In this document: positions 10,315 through 20,135 of the stretch, in pieces
Position numbering within the stretch: position 1 is the stretch's first letter
Layout of the letters: each line of letters begins with the position of its first letter
Assembly (NCBI GenBank): GCA_023212725.1
Contig: JALBYF010000001.1
Location: 124,001 to 188,000 of the forward strand
DNA length: 64,000 bases
DNA from: Tranzscheliella williamsii
Lineage: Eukaryota > Basidiomycota > Ustilaginomycetes > Ustilaginales > Ustilaginaceae
Direction: 5' to 3'
Translations under genes and position numbers: made by a program
Notes under the pieces: generated by a model
What the model saw: only the letters and a program-made list of their open reading frames with translations
What the model was told of the DNA's origin: nothing
Database searches by the model: none

Positions 10315-11805
10315 ATGGCTGCTAAAGTTTACGTCGGAAACCTGTCGTGGAACACCACTGACGACAGTCTTGCCCATGCCTTCTCGGCTTACGGCCACCT
10401 GACTGACTACATTGTCATGAAGGACCGAGAGACTGGGCGATCCCGAGGATTCGGTTTCGTCACCTACAACACCCAGCAGGAGGCTGACGCTGCCATCGCT
10501 GCCCTCAACGAGCAGGACCTCGACGGCCGACGAATCCGCGTCAACATGGCTAACTCTCGACCCGCTGGCGGTATGGGCGGTGGTTACGGTGGTGTTACCG
10601 GTCAGTATGGTGCCAATGCCTACGGTGCTTCCGGTGGGTATGGCGGTGGCTACGGTATGTGCTCCTATCATGAACAGGCTTATTACCTACCTTCATGACG
10701 CCCACAGGACACTTTTGCTGACTATTGCAACCTCGCTTCTGTGCCCCTTTTTGCACTTCTTCCCTCTCGATGTCAATTCGCTCGATCACACCTTTCCTAT
10801 CACAGGTGGACAGCCCGGCGGTTTCCAGCAGGGCGGCGGCTTCCAGCAGCCCGGCGGTTACCCCCAGCAGGGTGGCTACGCCGGCTACCAGCAGCCCGGA
10901 TTCCAGCCCCAGCAGGGCGCCTACGGTGCTCCTCAGCAGGGCTACCCTGCCCAGCAGGGTGGTTACGGCGGGTAAGTCAACAGCTCCGCGCAGCGCATCC
11001 TTCCCACTTTTCGCTCCTCGACAGCCCTTTGTCTCGCTACCGTTCGCGTCGTCGAGCGTCCTCTGCTACGTTGCTGCTTTACCTTTTTGGTGCCAGTTTA
11101 CTGTGACGATGGGGCATCCGCTCGCGTACAGTGGTTAGCCACGCGTTCGCCGAGATATGCTCGACGGATTGTCAGTGCCGAAGTCCATATCCTGGCGCAG
11201 AAGGGATGGCCGATGGCGCGAACTTTTATGATACTTGTCTCGTCCGGCTTCTCAACAGGTTCTTTCTTCGTTTTCGTTCTGCTCTTCCATCCTGCGCCTG
11301 TTGGCTTTTCTGTTGCTGTCGGACTTCCTCAACATCATGTCTGCGTTGTCGTCCGGCTCGCGCTCGGCCCCTTGATGCTCCGGTCATCTTGTCTCTCGGT
11401 TTCGGGACCAATTTCCGCTTGGGCTACGGATCGATACGTTTGTTGCTCGCATGGATTTTAGATACGGCGCCCAGGGCTTCCAGCAACCTTCGCAGCAAGA
11501 CGGCGGATACCAGTCTCAGGGATACTAGATCTCGGGATGCTTCTCGTTCTCTGGCAACCTCGTCGACCATGTCTCTAGTTACGATCCTGTAATGATTCGT
11601 TGTTGATGCCTGCCACTCCAACTGCGACGTTTTTTCCGCGCCTGTTTTGCGTCCGCTTGTCTGGAGTGTTGTGTGCTCGTCGACGTGTTTTCTCCGGGCT
11701 GGTCGGTTTCTACGGCGTGCCTCCCGCATGCTGCGCCTGGTACCGCGAGCGCCACTGACCCGCGACCCTTGCTCTTTCTGCAGATACAACGGCCCGAGCC
11801 AGTAA
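10315..11805 (+). CDS. Small glycine-rich RRM RNA-binding protein (Grp1/CIRBP type), two possible terminal exons
   Basis: N-terminal RRM (about residues 4-80) with RNP2 VYVGNL and RNP1 RGFGFVTY, followed by a Gly/Gln/Tyr-rich low-complexity tail. Exon 1 is 10315-10654 and exon 2 is 10806-10971. Two downstream exons both fit the phase. Exon 3a, 11462-11528 (TTTTAG acceptor), ends QSQGY and gives 190 residues. Exon 3b, 11784-11805 (CTGCAG acceptor), encodes YNGPSQ before TAA. The start is the ATG at 10315 in AAGATGG context. The architecture matches U. maydis Grp1, an accessory component of Rrm4 transport particles, and animal CIRBP/RBM3; orthology is inferred. The intron before exon 3a is 490 nt long. 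Confidence 0.9.
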
Positions 11806-12302
11806 GCGCGCCACCGCGGTGCTCGCCCATCCGCACCGACTGCGCCGCCCCCGACCGACCCGACGCATCAGCCCCCAGCTCTAAGCATGTACTTGTAGCT
11901 ACCCGCCGCGCCGCCCGAACTCCCTCCCCCCACCACCTGCCGACGCCGCGTGAAGTGGGTTAGTGCCAAGTGAAGCGGGTTAGTCCCGCGTGAAGTGGGT
12001 TAGTGCAAAGCGGCAAGCTCACAGGCGGAACGCGTGCACACGGGCCGGAGTACGGCTTGCTGGTGGACAGCTAGAATACAGAATCGCGAGGCCGGTGTGC
12101 GCACCGGGCGCTGCGGAAGTACAGGAACAGGGGAGGGGGCTGAGGTAGCAAACAGGGAAAGGCGTACTAATACACAGAGGCGTCAGGGGTGTGATTAAGG
12201 AGCGGGGCGAGGGAGACCAGAGCGCGCGGGCGTCGCGGACGGGAAGGGGCGGAGGTGGATGGCGGCGGGCATCAGTGCGGGTAGCACCGCCGGGTGTGCC
12301 CG
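11806..12302. other. Convergent intergenic stretch
   Basis: About 500 nt between the second RRM terminal exon and the 3' end of the next minus-strand gene. Apart from the 20-nt repeat I see only GC-rich sequence. Confidence 0.6.
11950..12009. repeat. 20-nt tandem repeat, three copies
   Basis: Units at 11950, 11970 and 11990 share GTGAAGYGGGTTAGT. The copies differ at a few positions near their 3' ends. The repeat lies in the 3' flank of the RRM gene. Confidence 0.9.
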
Positions 12303-12989
12303 TCACGGTGAATAGCAGAGGTTCGAGGCGGGCTGATTGGACTCGACCTTGGAAACGGTGCCGCAGTCGCGGCATGTGGCCCAGAGCTCAGAGCCGGTTC
12401 CATCGTGGTACCGCACGCAGAGCTGCGGGATGCTCTTGCAGTGGGGTCCATGCCCCTGCGGACTACTCCCAGCGTCCATGTCCATCGAGTCGGACGGCTG
12501 GGCACCGGCGACGGGACCCAGAATCCCGTACGCGCCGGCTGGCGACGTCGCGGGGTACGGCTCGATGTCAGGGTAGTGATGCAGATTGTCACTGCCAAAG
12601 TAGTCCGATCCATTGGATGACTTGTGCCCGTGGCTGACGACGAAGCCCGAGCATGTCGGATATCCACTGCTGGTAGAAGAGGTCAGCGTCTCCTCCGTCC
12701 CGCCCGAAAAGGGGTCATGCCCCAGCTGTGCGAGCAGAGTAGCATTCACGTCATCCGGCAAGGGATGGAACTGTGCTTCGCCATTGTAAAGCAACCCGGA
12801 CGATCTGGGCAGGCTGAGCTTGGGCCGTGGCGGCAGGGATGCGGAATCGTATGCAGATGCGTTGCCCTCGGCATCGAATGCTTTTCTCTTCTTGCTGGTA
12901 GAAGAGATCATAACGGCGGCTACCGCTCCATGGTCCGGGTTGATCGCATTGTACGCCGAAGTATCGAACCCGCAGTTTTGGAACACCAT
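12303..12989 (-). CDS. Unknown protein with a Cys-rich C-terminal block
   Basis: I do not recognise a family. From the ATG at 12989 the product is 228 residues and opens MVFQNCGFDTSAY. The frame stays open upstream to 13133 but with weaker coding character. A KKRK cluster near residue 33 could be a nuclear signal. The middle is Ser/Gly/Pro-rich. The last 50 residues look most constrained: PHCKSIPQLCVRYHDG and then ELWATCRDCGTVSKVE, with a CxxC that could be half of a zinc site. The gene is divergent from the six-exon gene at 13943. It could be a regulator, but nothing seen proves that. Confidence 0.6.
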   Translation of the reverse strand: MVFQNCGFDTSAYNAINPDHGAVAAVMISSTSKKRKAFDAEGNASAYDSASLPPRPKLSLPRSSGLLYNGEAQFHPLPDDVNATLLAQLGHDPFSGGTEETLTSSTSSGYPTCSGFVVSHGHKSSNGSDYFGSDNLHHYPDIEPYPATSPAGAYGILGPVAGAQPSDSMDMDAGSSPQGHGPHCKSIPQLCVRYHDGTGSELWATCRDCGTVSKVESNQPASNLCYSP

Positions 12990-13942
12990 AGCTATCGGGC
13001 AATCCTCGCCTGCGTCCCGGGCTCTATGCCAAACGGACGGATGGGCCTTGCTGCGTGGGGGAACGGCCAAGTACACGAAACGGATGCGTAACTTGACGGG
13101 AAGAGTGAGCAGGCAACTGTTAGGTCGACACACTGGCAGAGGTGAGGTGCTTCAAACCGATGTGAGCAGCAACGGCGATGTAAGATGGATCCCGAAGGGC
13201 AGAGAAAGAAACAAGTCTGCTATTGGAAGGTTCAGGATAAGAGGAGGGAGGTTGGGGAGTAGAGGTTGGGAAGGATTACACGGCGAACGGCGAGGCGGCA
13301 TTATATAGCCAGAGGTGAATCTGGGGTGGGGGCGGACGATCGGTCTCATTCAATTCAATGGAGGCTGCGTCATAGGGCGGTACCACGCACGTTTCATAGG
13401 CTGAAGGGAGAAGATTGAAAGATACATCGAGTTTGTGCGCGCTCAGCGTTAGCGAGTGGTTGCGGGTGGGATCTTCCAGCGATCTCTCCCTTTCCCAATT
13501 CGTTCGCATGTCTCAGCTGTCAGACAGAGCGAACCAGCTGGCGTGCCGCTTGCCTTGCTAAGCGTGTCGCGTACCGTGTTAGTGTTTTATTGATGAGATA
13601 CCGTAAGAGGACAACCCCCTTACCTCTACCCACTTTTCCATCCGCGTTCCCTGCGGCCCGCATCTTCATTGAGGCGCTGGTGGGAGGCCCAATCCGTTCC
13701 CTTGGTAGATGCCAAAGACAGCAAACCGCCAGTCACCCACCTCTCACGCCTGCGCGCAGCCTTGCAACTTGACTCGGGCGCAAGGTTGAGAAGGGAGAAG
13801 GGATGGGAAGGCGACACATCCCTTGCCACTTGGCCGATGAGGACGGGTTGCGCCAGCACTTCCGTCAGCAGGTTGAGTCTCGTCGAGTCCGGGGAAAGGA
13901 AAGGAGAGACGTTCCCCGTTCACACGCCCTGAGGGAGGCGTA
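12990..13942. promoter_or_regulatory. Divergent upstream region of two unknown genes
   Basis: About 950 nt separate the start codons at 12989 (-) and 13943 (+). No RNA gene or clear promoter motif was seen. Several short ATG frames here look incidental. Confidence 0.45.
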
Positions 13943-15774
13943 ATGGAAGGCATGTCAGCTCAAGGCTGGGAATCGCGGCTCTGTGCCGAATGCGACGCGG
14001 CTCTGCCGTCGCCAACGAACTCTTTCCTCGACTGCTGTTCTGCGTTGTTAGTTCGATTTATTAGAAAATTCTGGGGTGCTGTGCTTGGGCAATAATCAAC
14101 CGAATTTCGTTTCCTCCTCTGGGTGGCGCAATATTTGCCTTCTCGTACGGATACGGTTAGTGCGGGTTCTAACAGCCGTCCGCAAGAGACTAAGGTTGCT
14201 GTTCCATCGTTGCGTCGCTACGCTTGATTCGGGTTCTCCATATGATCTCATACTCTTGTTCCAGCCTGAGGCGGAGGCCAGCTTTCCACAGCATGCTGAG
14301 AGCGACAGAAACGTGGACGTGGTCAGCGAAGCTCACCAAGTTCTCCAAAGGTCATCCAGCCGCAGCATCGTCTTCGCTTTGTCGCAGAGAGGTCAGCGGT
14401 AACAGTCAACTGAGAAAGAACGGGTCGCAGGGCAGCAGCGACAGCGTATCTTGGCAGCACTTTTCAGGCCCTCACCTGTGCTGTCGAGTGCTGTCGTCTC
14501 GCCCTAGTTGTGCTACGAGGCCGCAGGAGCGGAGCTGTCCAAGCGTAGGCGATAGCTGCCAAGGAGCCCCTTCGCAGCTACCTTCTCCTCCTGTCCGGAC
14601 ATACGACCGAGAACTGCGCATAGTGGTCGAGTGTGGGGCCGAGCAGATCGAGTCTCCATCGGCGAGCCAGAACAGACTGCCGATCATTTTGGTGAGCTCC
14701 CGCACGTAGTGCGAATGTGATTGAGCAACCAGATCAAGGAACGCATGCGCTGAACTGAGTGTTATCTGCACCGCTTACCACCAACCTGGCCGCTATGCCT
14801 ATCACCACAGGAGGAGGTTGACCTGGTCAAAGTTCATCAGGCTGCCGCTCGTGCTGGCGTTGGGGGCACGCCAGTCAATGCGATCCACCGTGATTTGCTC
14901 GTAGGGTTTCGATATCGATGTGAGGAACAGCCTCATCTGGTGAGAAAATGGCTTTGTCCGGCTCTGACCAATGCGAAGACCTCCGCCAGATGTAGCAGCT
15001 AACATACAATTGACGTTAGCGTCTCCGCTTCCAGCTCGTCTTCTCTGAAGAGCAGGACAAAGCCTTTTTCCTGTCGCTCATCAAGGTAAGGAACAGCTTA
15101 GTTGGGTCTCCCGATATGGTAGCGCCATGGTTGCTGAGTGGTCCATACCCACATAGTCTGATTGCTCGCTTCAGGAAGCCGCCACCCGAGCATCTTGTCC
15201 GGAGACGGGCCGACCGTTGGGGTGCGTAGGCGAGGCTGTGCCGTGCCCAGACGGGCTAGGAACGGGGTCTTCCATTGACAGACAGTGCAGCACGCAGGAC
15301 TTGTCCGCCTCTGCGGCCACGAAGGAAGGACAACCTGCTGACGGGCACGAGCACGACAGTAGTCTGTTTCAGAGACTTACACAGATGGCTGCCGGGAGTA
15401 TGCGATGCCGTGAACGTACTCCGCCACAAGCCACTCAGCCTGATCCGAGCTTGCCAAAGCTACGATACGACGATGCATCGAGCTCGCTGAGTGCTACACC
15501 GTGGTCATGCAAGCCGCTGACGCGTGAGGCAGCGAGCTGCTCTTGGCAAGGTCAGGAGAACGAAGCACAACCGGTACGTAAGGACGAGCTCCATGAAATC
15601 GACAGCGCCCGTGGTGCTACGCAATCCGACGTCGAGATGGCGGGTTCATGGTCAGATGCCTCGACATTCAGCCACATTGTGCGAACAATTCGCTGCGACC
15701 TGCTCGGCGATCCATGCTTGGATAAACGCATCTTGCACAGCCTGGATGAGCTCTTCCCGCCCCAATTTCACTGA
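13943..15774 (+). CDS. Unknown protein encoded by six short exons
   Basis: Assembled by eye from exons that join in phase: 13943-14075, 14161-14391, 14468-14691, 14811-14939, 15035-15085 and 15175-15774, giving about 455 residues. The last four junctions are well supported by GTGAGC, GTGAGA and GTAAGG donors and CAG acceptors; introns are 76-119 nt. Coding-like segments include SRLCAECDAALPSPTNS, DRELRIVVECGAEQI, EEVDLVKVHQAAARAG and LVFSEEQDKAFFLSLIK. The tail is Ser/Gln-rich and ends SLDELFPPQFH. The first junction is uncertain: a GTTAGT donor at 14047 joined to an acceptor ending at 14191 also keeps frame. I recognise no domain. RNA data would settle the model. Confidence 0.6.
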
Positions 15775-16503
15775 TTAGGGCCAGCAAAGTGCGCTTGGTC
15801 AATGGTCACTGTCCATGAAACGGCGCAGCGATATGCGCTGCCCGTCGACCACAGTCTGAACCCCAAGCCATCGTGCTATGGACCCTGCTCCACTGCCTCT
15901 CGATAACAAGACCACAGCCGCAATAACTCACAATCACAATCATGCATCCTGCTCAGAAGTCACGCACAAAGCAGGGTGTGCAGCAATAATAATTGTACTC
16001 ACGCGAGATGTGATTGGGGAGGTCAACAGGCCATCCTTTCCCTGATTATAAAATGCTGCACAGCTAGATTTCCAGTTTAATTCACAGAAGATGCATCTGA
16101 CGAGTGCGGCTGGAGCAGGTTCATCTGGCGCTTTGTTCGGGCGCTGACGCATCGGTCAAATCTGTATGGAATGGTTCACGGAAGCGTATTGCCTTTAGCA
16201 ACGATCAACGTCTTGCTCTGCTCCTTGGCTGCACCTGCCTTGTTCCTGCTCTCGATCTGCAAGCTTGTGGCAACAACGGCGACCAGCGTCCATACCGATT
16301 CTGTCTGCACCGCCTTGGCCAACCAAGCTCAGCCGGCTTTACGTCGACTTGGTCACGCTTGGTCCCTTTCATCGGCATCATCTTGTTCTGACTATTGGCT
16401 ATGTTCAGTGTCTGAGCGTCCATAGGCTTCTGTCCCCGCGTCCATTCATCCTGCGGTCATTCATCCTGCGACCTATTCATCCTAGCGTTGCTGTACGGGC
16501 AAG
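15775..16503. promoter_or_regulatory. Upstream region of the 858-residue unknown gene
   Basis: About 730 nt between two plus-strand genes. A short direct repeat, CATTCATCCTGCG, occurs twice (starting near 16443 and 16457), with a third partial copy just before the start codon. No gene seen. Confidence 0.5.
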
Positions 16504-19080
16504 ATGGCTGCCACTTCTAAGCGGAGAGGCTCGCAAGGCCTGACATCCTCAGGATCGTCTACGCAGTTGGCCAGAAGAGGTTCTTCTGGCCGAGCAGGTG
16601 GTGGCCGTGGTCGCTTTGACCCAGGGTTCATGATGTCTTCGAATGCTACCACAGGTACAGATCATCCTGACAAGTCGCCTCAAAACGGTCGTCCAGATGG
16701 CCTAGGACCACGGAGGAAGAGCGTGGAAGATGCCAGAGCTTACGAAAGAGCCGCCAGACGTAACAAATCCACCGACAGGCTTCCACAACAGGGCGGAAGC
16801 GGCATAAACCTCAGCAACAAGCGATCCAAATCCTTCACCCATCTCGCCGCCACCGCTGACACTGGCGACAGAAGCAAGACTGCCTCCGTCAAAAGAAGCA
16901 AACCGAAAGACACCAAGGAGGAGTCGGAAGATGGCTGGACTGACAACACGCCCAGTGACAACAGTACAGACATCAGCCCTACCAGCAGTCCCGACGATGA
17001 AGGCCTCGTTGTAGGGATAAAGAAGCGACCCGCCGTATTGCAACGCTCCACTACGACATCTACCTTACCTGATCCCAAAAAAGAGACCTTCACCCAGCCG
17101 CCAGATACACCCCGGGCCAGCGCCAAAGCCCTTCCCAACAATATCGACCCACCACACGCTACGGACAATTACCGAGCGGGTGGTCTATCTGCCGATCAGG
17201 ACGTACCCACTAGACTGTCACCGCCCTCGTTCACCCGAGAAAACACTTCCAAAACTTTGACTAACAATGATGGTGTAGCGCCAGCTTCCATCGACCATGA
17301 ACAACGAGAAGAGCAAACCCCTCGCACGGCTGAAGATAAGACTGAGCTCGATAGAGACCTCTCTTTCCTACGTCTCGACGCGAAACCGCCTGTCAACTCT
17401 ACCGCCCTCGATACTGAAGCGAGCCAGCCTGGGAACAATCTCAGAGCAGACCTAGCCCAAACGAGGCATCATAGAGTCTCGTCCAGTGTATCCAACCGGA
17501 CACTTCGTTCGTCCGCGCCTATGCCCTCTTCGCCGTCTTCGGTGCGGTCTAGGTCTTCGGTATTGTCCAGTCGCTTCTTGATCTACCCTCGAGAAGCTCA
17601 AGCGGCCGCACCGCCCAAACTTGATACCCACAATGCCTTGGCTGGGCGGCTCGGCGCGCGTCACGAAGACCGCGGAGAACTTCTGGCGCCTCTTCCAGGA
17701 TCCAGCCGTCACGGAAGAAGCAGCAGTGCCATGGTTTCGAGCAACAGTGCGCCCGTCGATCTAGATCAGCAACAAGAGTTCCAAGCGTCAAGGCAGGCAA
17801 GCAAGAAGCAAAGCACAACGTCCATGGCGGAATCCGGTATAAGTTCAGGTTCCACCACCGCATCGATCAGCGATCTTTCGCTGGTTGTTGGCCAGCGTCA
17901 ACTGCGCGCTACCTCGGCCGAGGTTGCCGATGACTCTCATCAGAGAGGCTTGTCTGGCGATCGGCGCAGAACCGCGAGCACGCAGAGCCTGACCGCCGCT
18001 GATGCAGCTAAGTTGGCAGCCAAGCTGCGACGGGCAAGGGACTCCATGGACGACCCTTTGTCGCACGGCTATCTACAGGTACAGGGTGGATACAACCCCT
18101 GGATGGAAAAGTATAAGAAGCCGGTCATCTCGACGTTCGCCAAAGATGATGCCAGCGAGGCACCAGTGGCAATCGAGGTGAAAGGGAACTCTGTCTACTC
18201 GCGCTATTTCGCACAGGCTCACGACAGCAAGGATGGCGAAGACCGCGGACGCCGCATGATCCGTTATGTGATGGGTTACGGAATCAGCGGTCCGCCGATC
18301 GAGAAGACGAAGCTGTCGGATGCATTGCTCGGGCCTAGCCTGGACATGGATGATTTCGAGTCGAGCTGGGCGCCGGCGCTTGCCAACGCAGCTGGCTTGG
18401 GCGTTCGAGCGGGAAATCACCCGCAGAGGAGCATCGAGACCGAGTACGGCATTGTTCCGCCGGACGCGCCCACTGCTGCCAGTGGGCCCAATTCGACGCC
18501 TCTGCATCTGATCCATGGGCTTACCACCACCTCGCCCGATCCGTTCCCGCTGGATCCGACGGACGTGCCTGCGTTGCAACAGGACGGGGATGTGTTTGGG
18601 GAACACTCGGCGGGCCGGGCTGGGCCGGCCCACATTCAGTACGTCGACCCGGCGCTGATCCGGGCTATCGCTGTGACGACGCATGCGATCTCGACGCATC
18701 GGAATCACGTGGTGACGCGGAGGTATGCGGACCCGTTGCGGGATGCGCTGGAGCGCGTTGCGCGGTCGTCTGGGCGGTACCAAGGGCGTGGCGCAGAGAG
18801 CGGGACGGGGTCGCCGCAGGTGGGCACGCGGTGGGGGCGCAGAACCGCGCCCAACAGCCCGGCATCAGCGCGCGACGGCCGCGAACCCCGCCCCGCACTC
18901 GCACGCCGCAGCACCGCCGACCCCCACCGTTCCAACACTCCCACCTCCCATCTCGCCGGCCAGCTCTACACCCTCGTCGACGCCGCAGAACACCCCGTCC
19001 GCAGCCTCAAGCGCGTCTGGTCCGGCGGCATCGCCCGCGGCGGCCTCGCCGCCCTCACACGCACCGACGAGGAGCCCTAA
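16504..19080 (+). CDS. Large Ser/Thr-rich unknown protein
   Basis: Single exon, 858 residues, ATG in AAGATGG context. The first 520 residues are disordered-looking, rich in Ser, Thr, Arg and Asp, with basic clusters (KRRGS, NKRSKS, KRSKPK). A block at about 522-640 looks folded and constrained: YLQVQGGYNPWMEKYKK, then FAKDDASEAPVAIEV and RRMIRYVMGYGISGPP. A second such block, HIQYVDPALIRAIAVTTHA, lies near 711. I recognise no domain. Candidates such as a cytoskeletal or trafficking adaptor are speculation. Wobble bases are mostly G from about 18540 to 18840 and mostly C from there to the stop. Confidence 0.8.
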   Translation: MAATSKRRGSQGLTSSGSSTQLARRGSSGRAGGGRGRFDPGFMMSSNATTGTDHPDKSPQNGRPDGLGPRRKSVEDARAYERAARRNKSTDRLPQQGGSGINLSNKRSKSFTHLAATADTGDRSKTASVKRSKPKDTKEESEDGWTDNTPSDNSTDISPTSSPDDEGLVVGIKKRPAVLQRSTTTSTLPDPKKETFTQPPDTPRASAKALPNNIDPPHATDNYRAGGLSADQDVPTRLSPPSFTRENTSKTLTNNDGVAPASIDHEQREEQTPRTAEDKTELDRDLSFLRLDAKPPVNSTALDTEASQPGNNLRADLAQTRHHRVSSSVSNRTLRSSAPMPSSPSSVRSRSSVLSSRFLIYPREAQAAAPPKLDTHNALAGRLGARHEDRGELLAPLPGSSRHGRSSSAMVSSNSAPVDLDQQQEFQASRQASKKQSTTSMAESGISSGSTTASISDLSLVVGQRQLRATSAEVADDSHQRGLSGDRRRTASTQSLTAADAAKLAAKLRRARDSMDDPLSHGYLQVQGGYNPWMEKYKKPVISTFAKDDASEAPVAIEVKGNSVYSRYFAQAHDSKDGEDRGRRMIRYVMGYGISGPPIEKTKLSDALLGPSLDMDDFESSWAPALANAAGLGVRAGNHPQRSIETEYGIVPPDAPTAASGPNSTPLHLIHGLTTTSPDPFPLDPTDVPALQQDGDVFGEHSAGRAGPAHIQYVDPALIRAIAVTTHAISTHRNHVVTRRYADPLRDALERVARSSGRYQGRGAESGTGSPQVGTRWGRRTAPNSPASARDGREPRPALARRSTADPHRSNTPTSHLAGQLYTLVDAAEHPVRSLKRVWSGGIARGGLAALTRTDEEP

Positions 19081-19280
19081 CCCCCCACCCTCCCTTCCTC
19101 CCTTTCTCGCTTCCTCGCCTAGCTCACACGCTTCCCTTGCCGTTACCGCCGTACTACCTGTACCGCCTGACATGCACGACCGCACCGTTCGTGCGAAGGC
19201 ATACTGACATTACTGCATGAACATTAGCTCGTAAACATAGGGAGATGATAAAAGGCGGGTCGAACCGCCGCTGTACGCGG

Positions 19281-20135
19281 CTAGAGGAGGCTGAGACCGG
19301 CGGCGAGGGCGACAAGGGCCGAGGCGATGAGGGCGAGGGGCGCCGCGGCGGTGCTGGTGGCGCGGGCGGCGTTGGAGGTGGGTGCGGCGTTGGAGGTGGC
19401 GGCGGAAGCGGGGGAGGTTGCGGTGTTTTTGATGGATGCGGGGATCTTGCCGTCGAGGAACGAGGCGTCGCAGGTCTGGTTGACGGCGGCGGCGACCTGG
19501 GGGTTGGAGGTGTTGGCGAAGAGGACGGTGTAGACTGCGTGGTTGCAGTCTGTGCAGAAGGCGGTCTTGTTTGCGGCGAGCTGCTGGAGGGTCTGCTGCT
19601 GGGTCTGGTTGTTAGCGAGGAGCTGCTGGACGTTGGTCAAGGTGAGCGGGCGCTGGGTCTTGTTCTGGAGCGTGTACAGGTCCTCGATCAGGCAGTACTG
19701 GCTCTGCGGGTTCTGCAGACACAGCGCGCTGCGCAGCTGCGTGTACGAGTTGATTAGGTAGTAGACCAGCGCGGGGATGTTCTCGCCGTTGTGCGCGCCA
19801 AGGTCGCCGCCGCAGCTCTGCACGAGCGTGCTGTTGGCCGCGCTCAGCTGCGCGGCCGTGCAGGTAGGCTTGTCCGCGCCACAAATGCTCCCGGACAGAT
19901 AGCTCTGCAGCCCGGGCACAAGCGAACTGTTCCCAGAGCCCGCCAACGCCCCCACAGCATTCACCAGCCCGAGGCAGCTCGAGATGTTCGAACCGGTCAC
20001 AATGCCAACCAGCCCCGACGCACACCCGGACGAGAGCCCGCTCACCAGCGAAGCGTCTAACTGAGCCGCAGCGCCACCGGCAAGACCAACGGCCGCCGTC
20101 ACAGCGACAAGGAGGGAAGCAGCGAAGACTCGCAT
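19281..20135 (-). CDS. Secreted GPI-anchor-type protein
   Basis: Single exon, 284 residues. A classical signal peptide covers about residues 1-24 (MRVFAASLLVAVTAAVGLAGG, AQ after it). The mature part has about ten Cys, typical of disulphide pairing (SSGCASG, SSCLGL, SICGADKPTC, TAFCTDCNHAV, QTCDASF), and several N-glycosylation sequons (NSS, NST, NKT, NQT). A Ser/Thr/Ala-rich stalk follows (ATSPASAATSNAAPTSNAA) and the chain ends in a hydrophobic tail, a GPI-attachment layout. Likely a cell-surface or wall protein; I do not know its ligand or activity. It is convergent with the 858-residue gene, 200 nt between stops. Confidence 0.85.
   Translation of the reverse strand: MRVFAASLLVAVTAAVGLAGGAAAQLDASLVSGLSSGCASGLVGIVTGSNISSCLGLVNAVGALAGSGNSSLVPGLQSYLSGSICGADKPTCTAAQLSAANSTLVQSCGGDLGAHNGENIPALVYYLINSYTQLRSALCLQNPQSQYCLIEDLYTLQNKTQRPLTLTNVQQLLANNQTQQQTLQQLAANKTAFCTDCNHAVYTVLFANTSNPQVAAAVNQTCDASFLDGKIPASIKNTATSPASAATSNAAPTSNAARATSTAAAPLALIASALVALAAGLSLL

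Noticed and set aside
11950..12009. Interpretation of the GGGTTAG repeat as an internal telomere tract
   Set aside because: The core is spaced every 20 nt rather than contiguous, and the flanks are ordinary genes.
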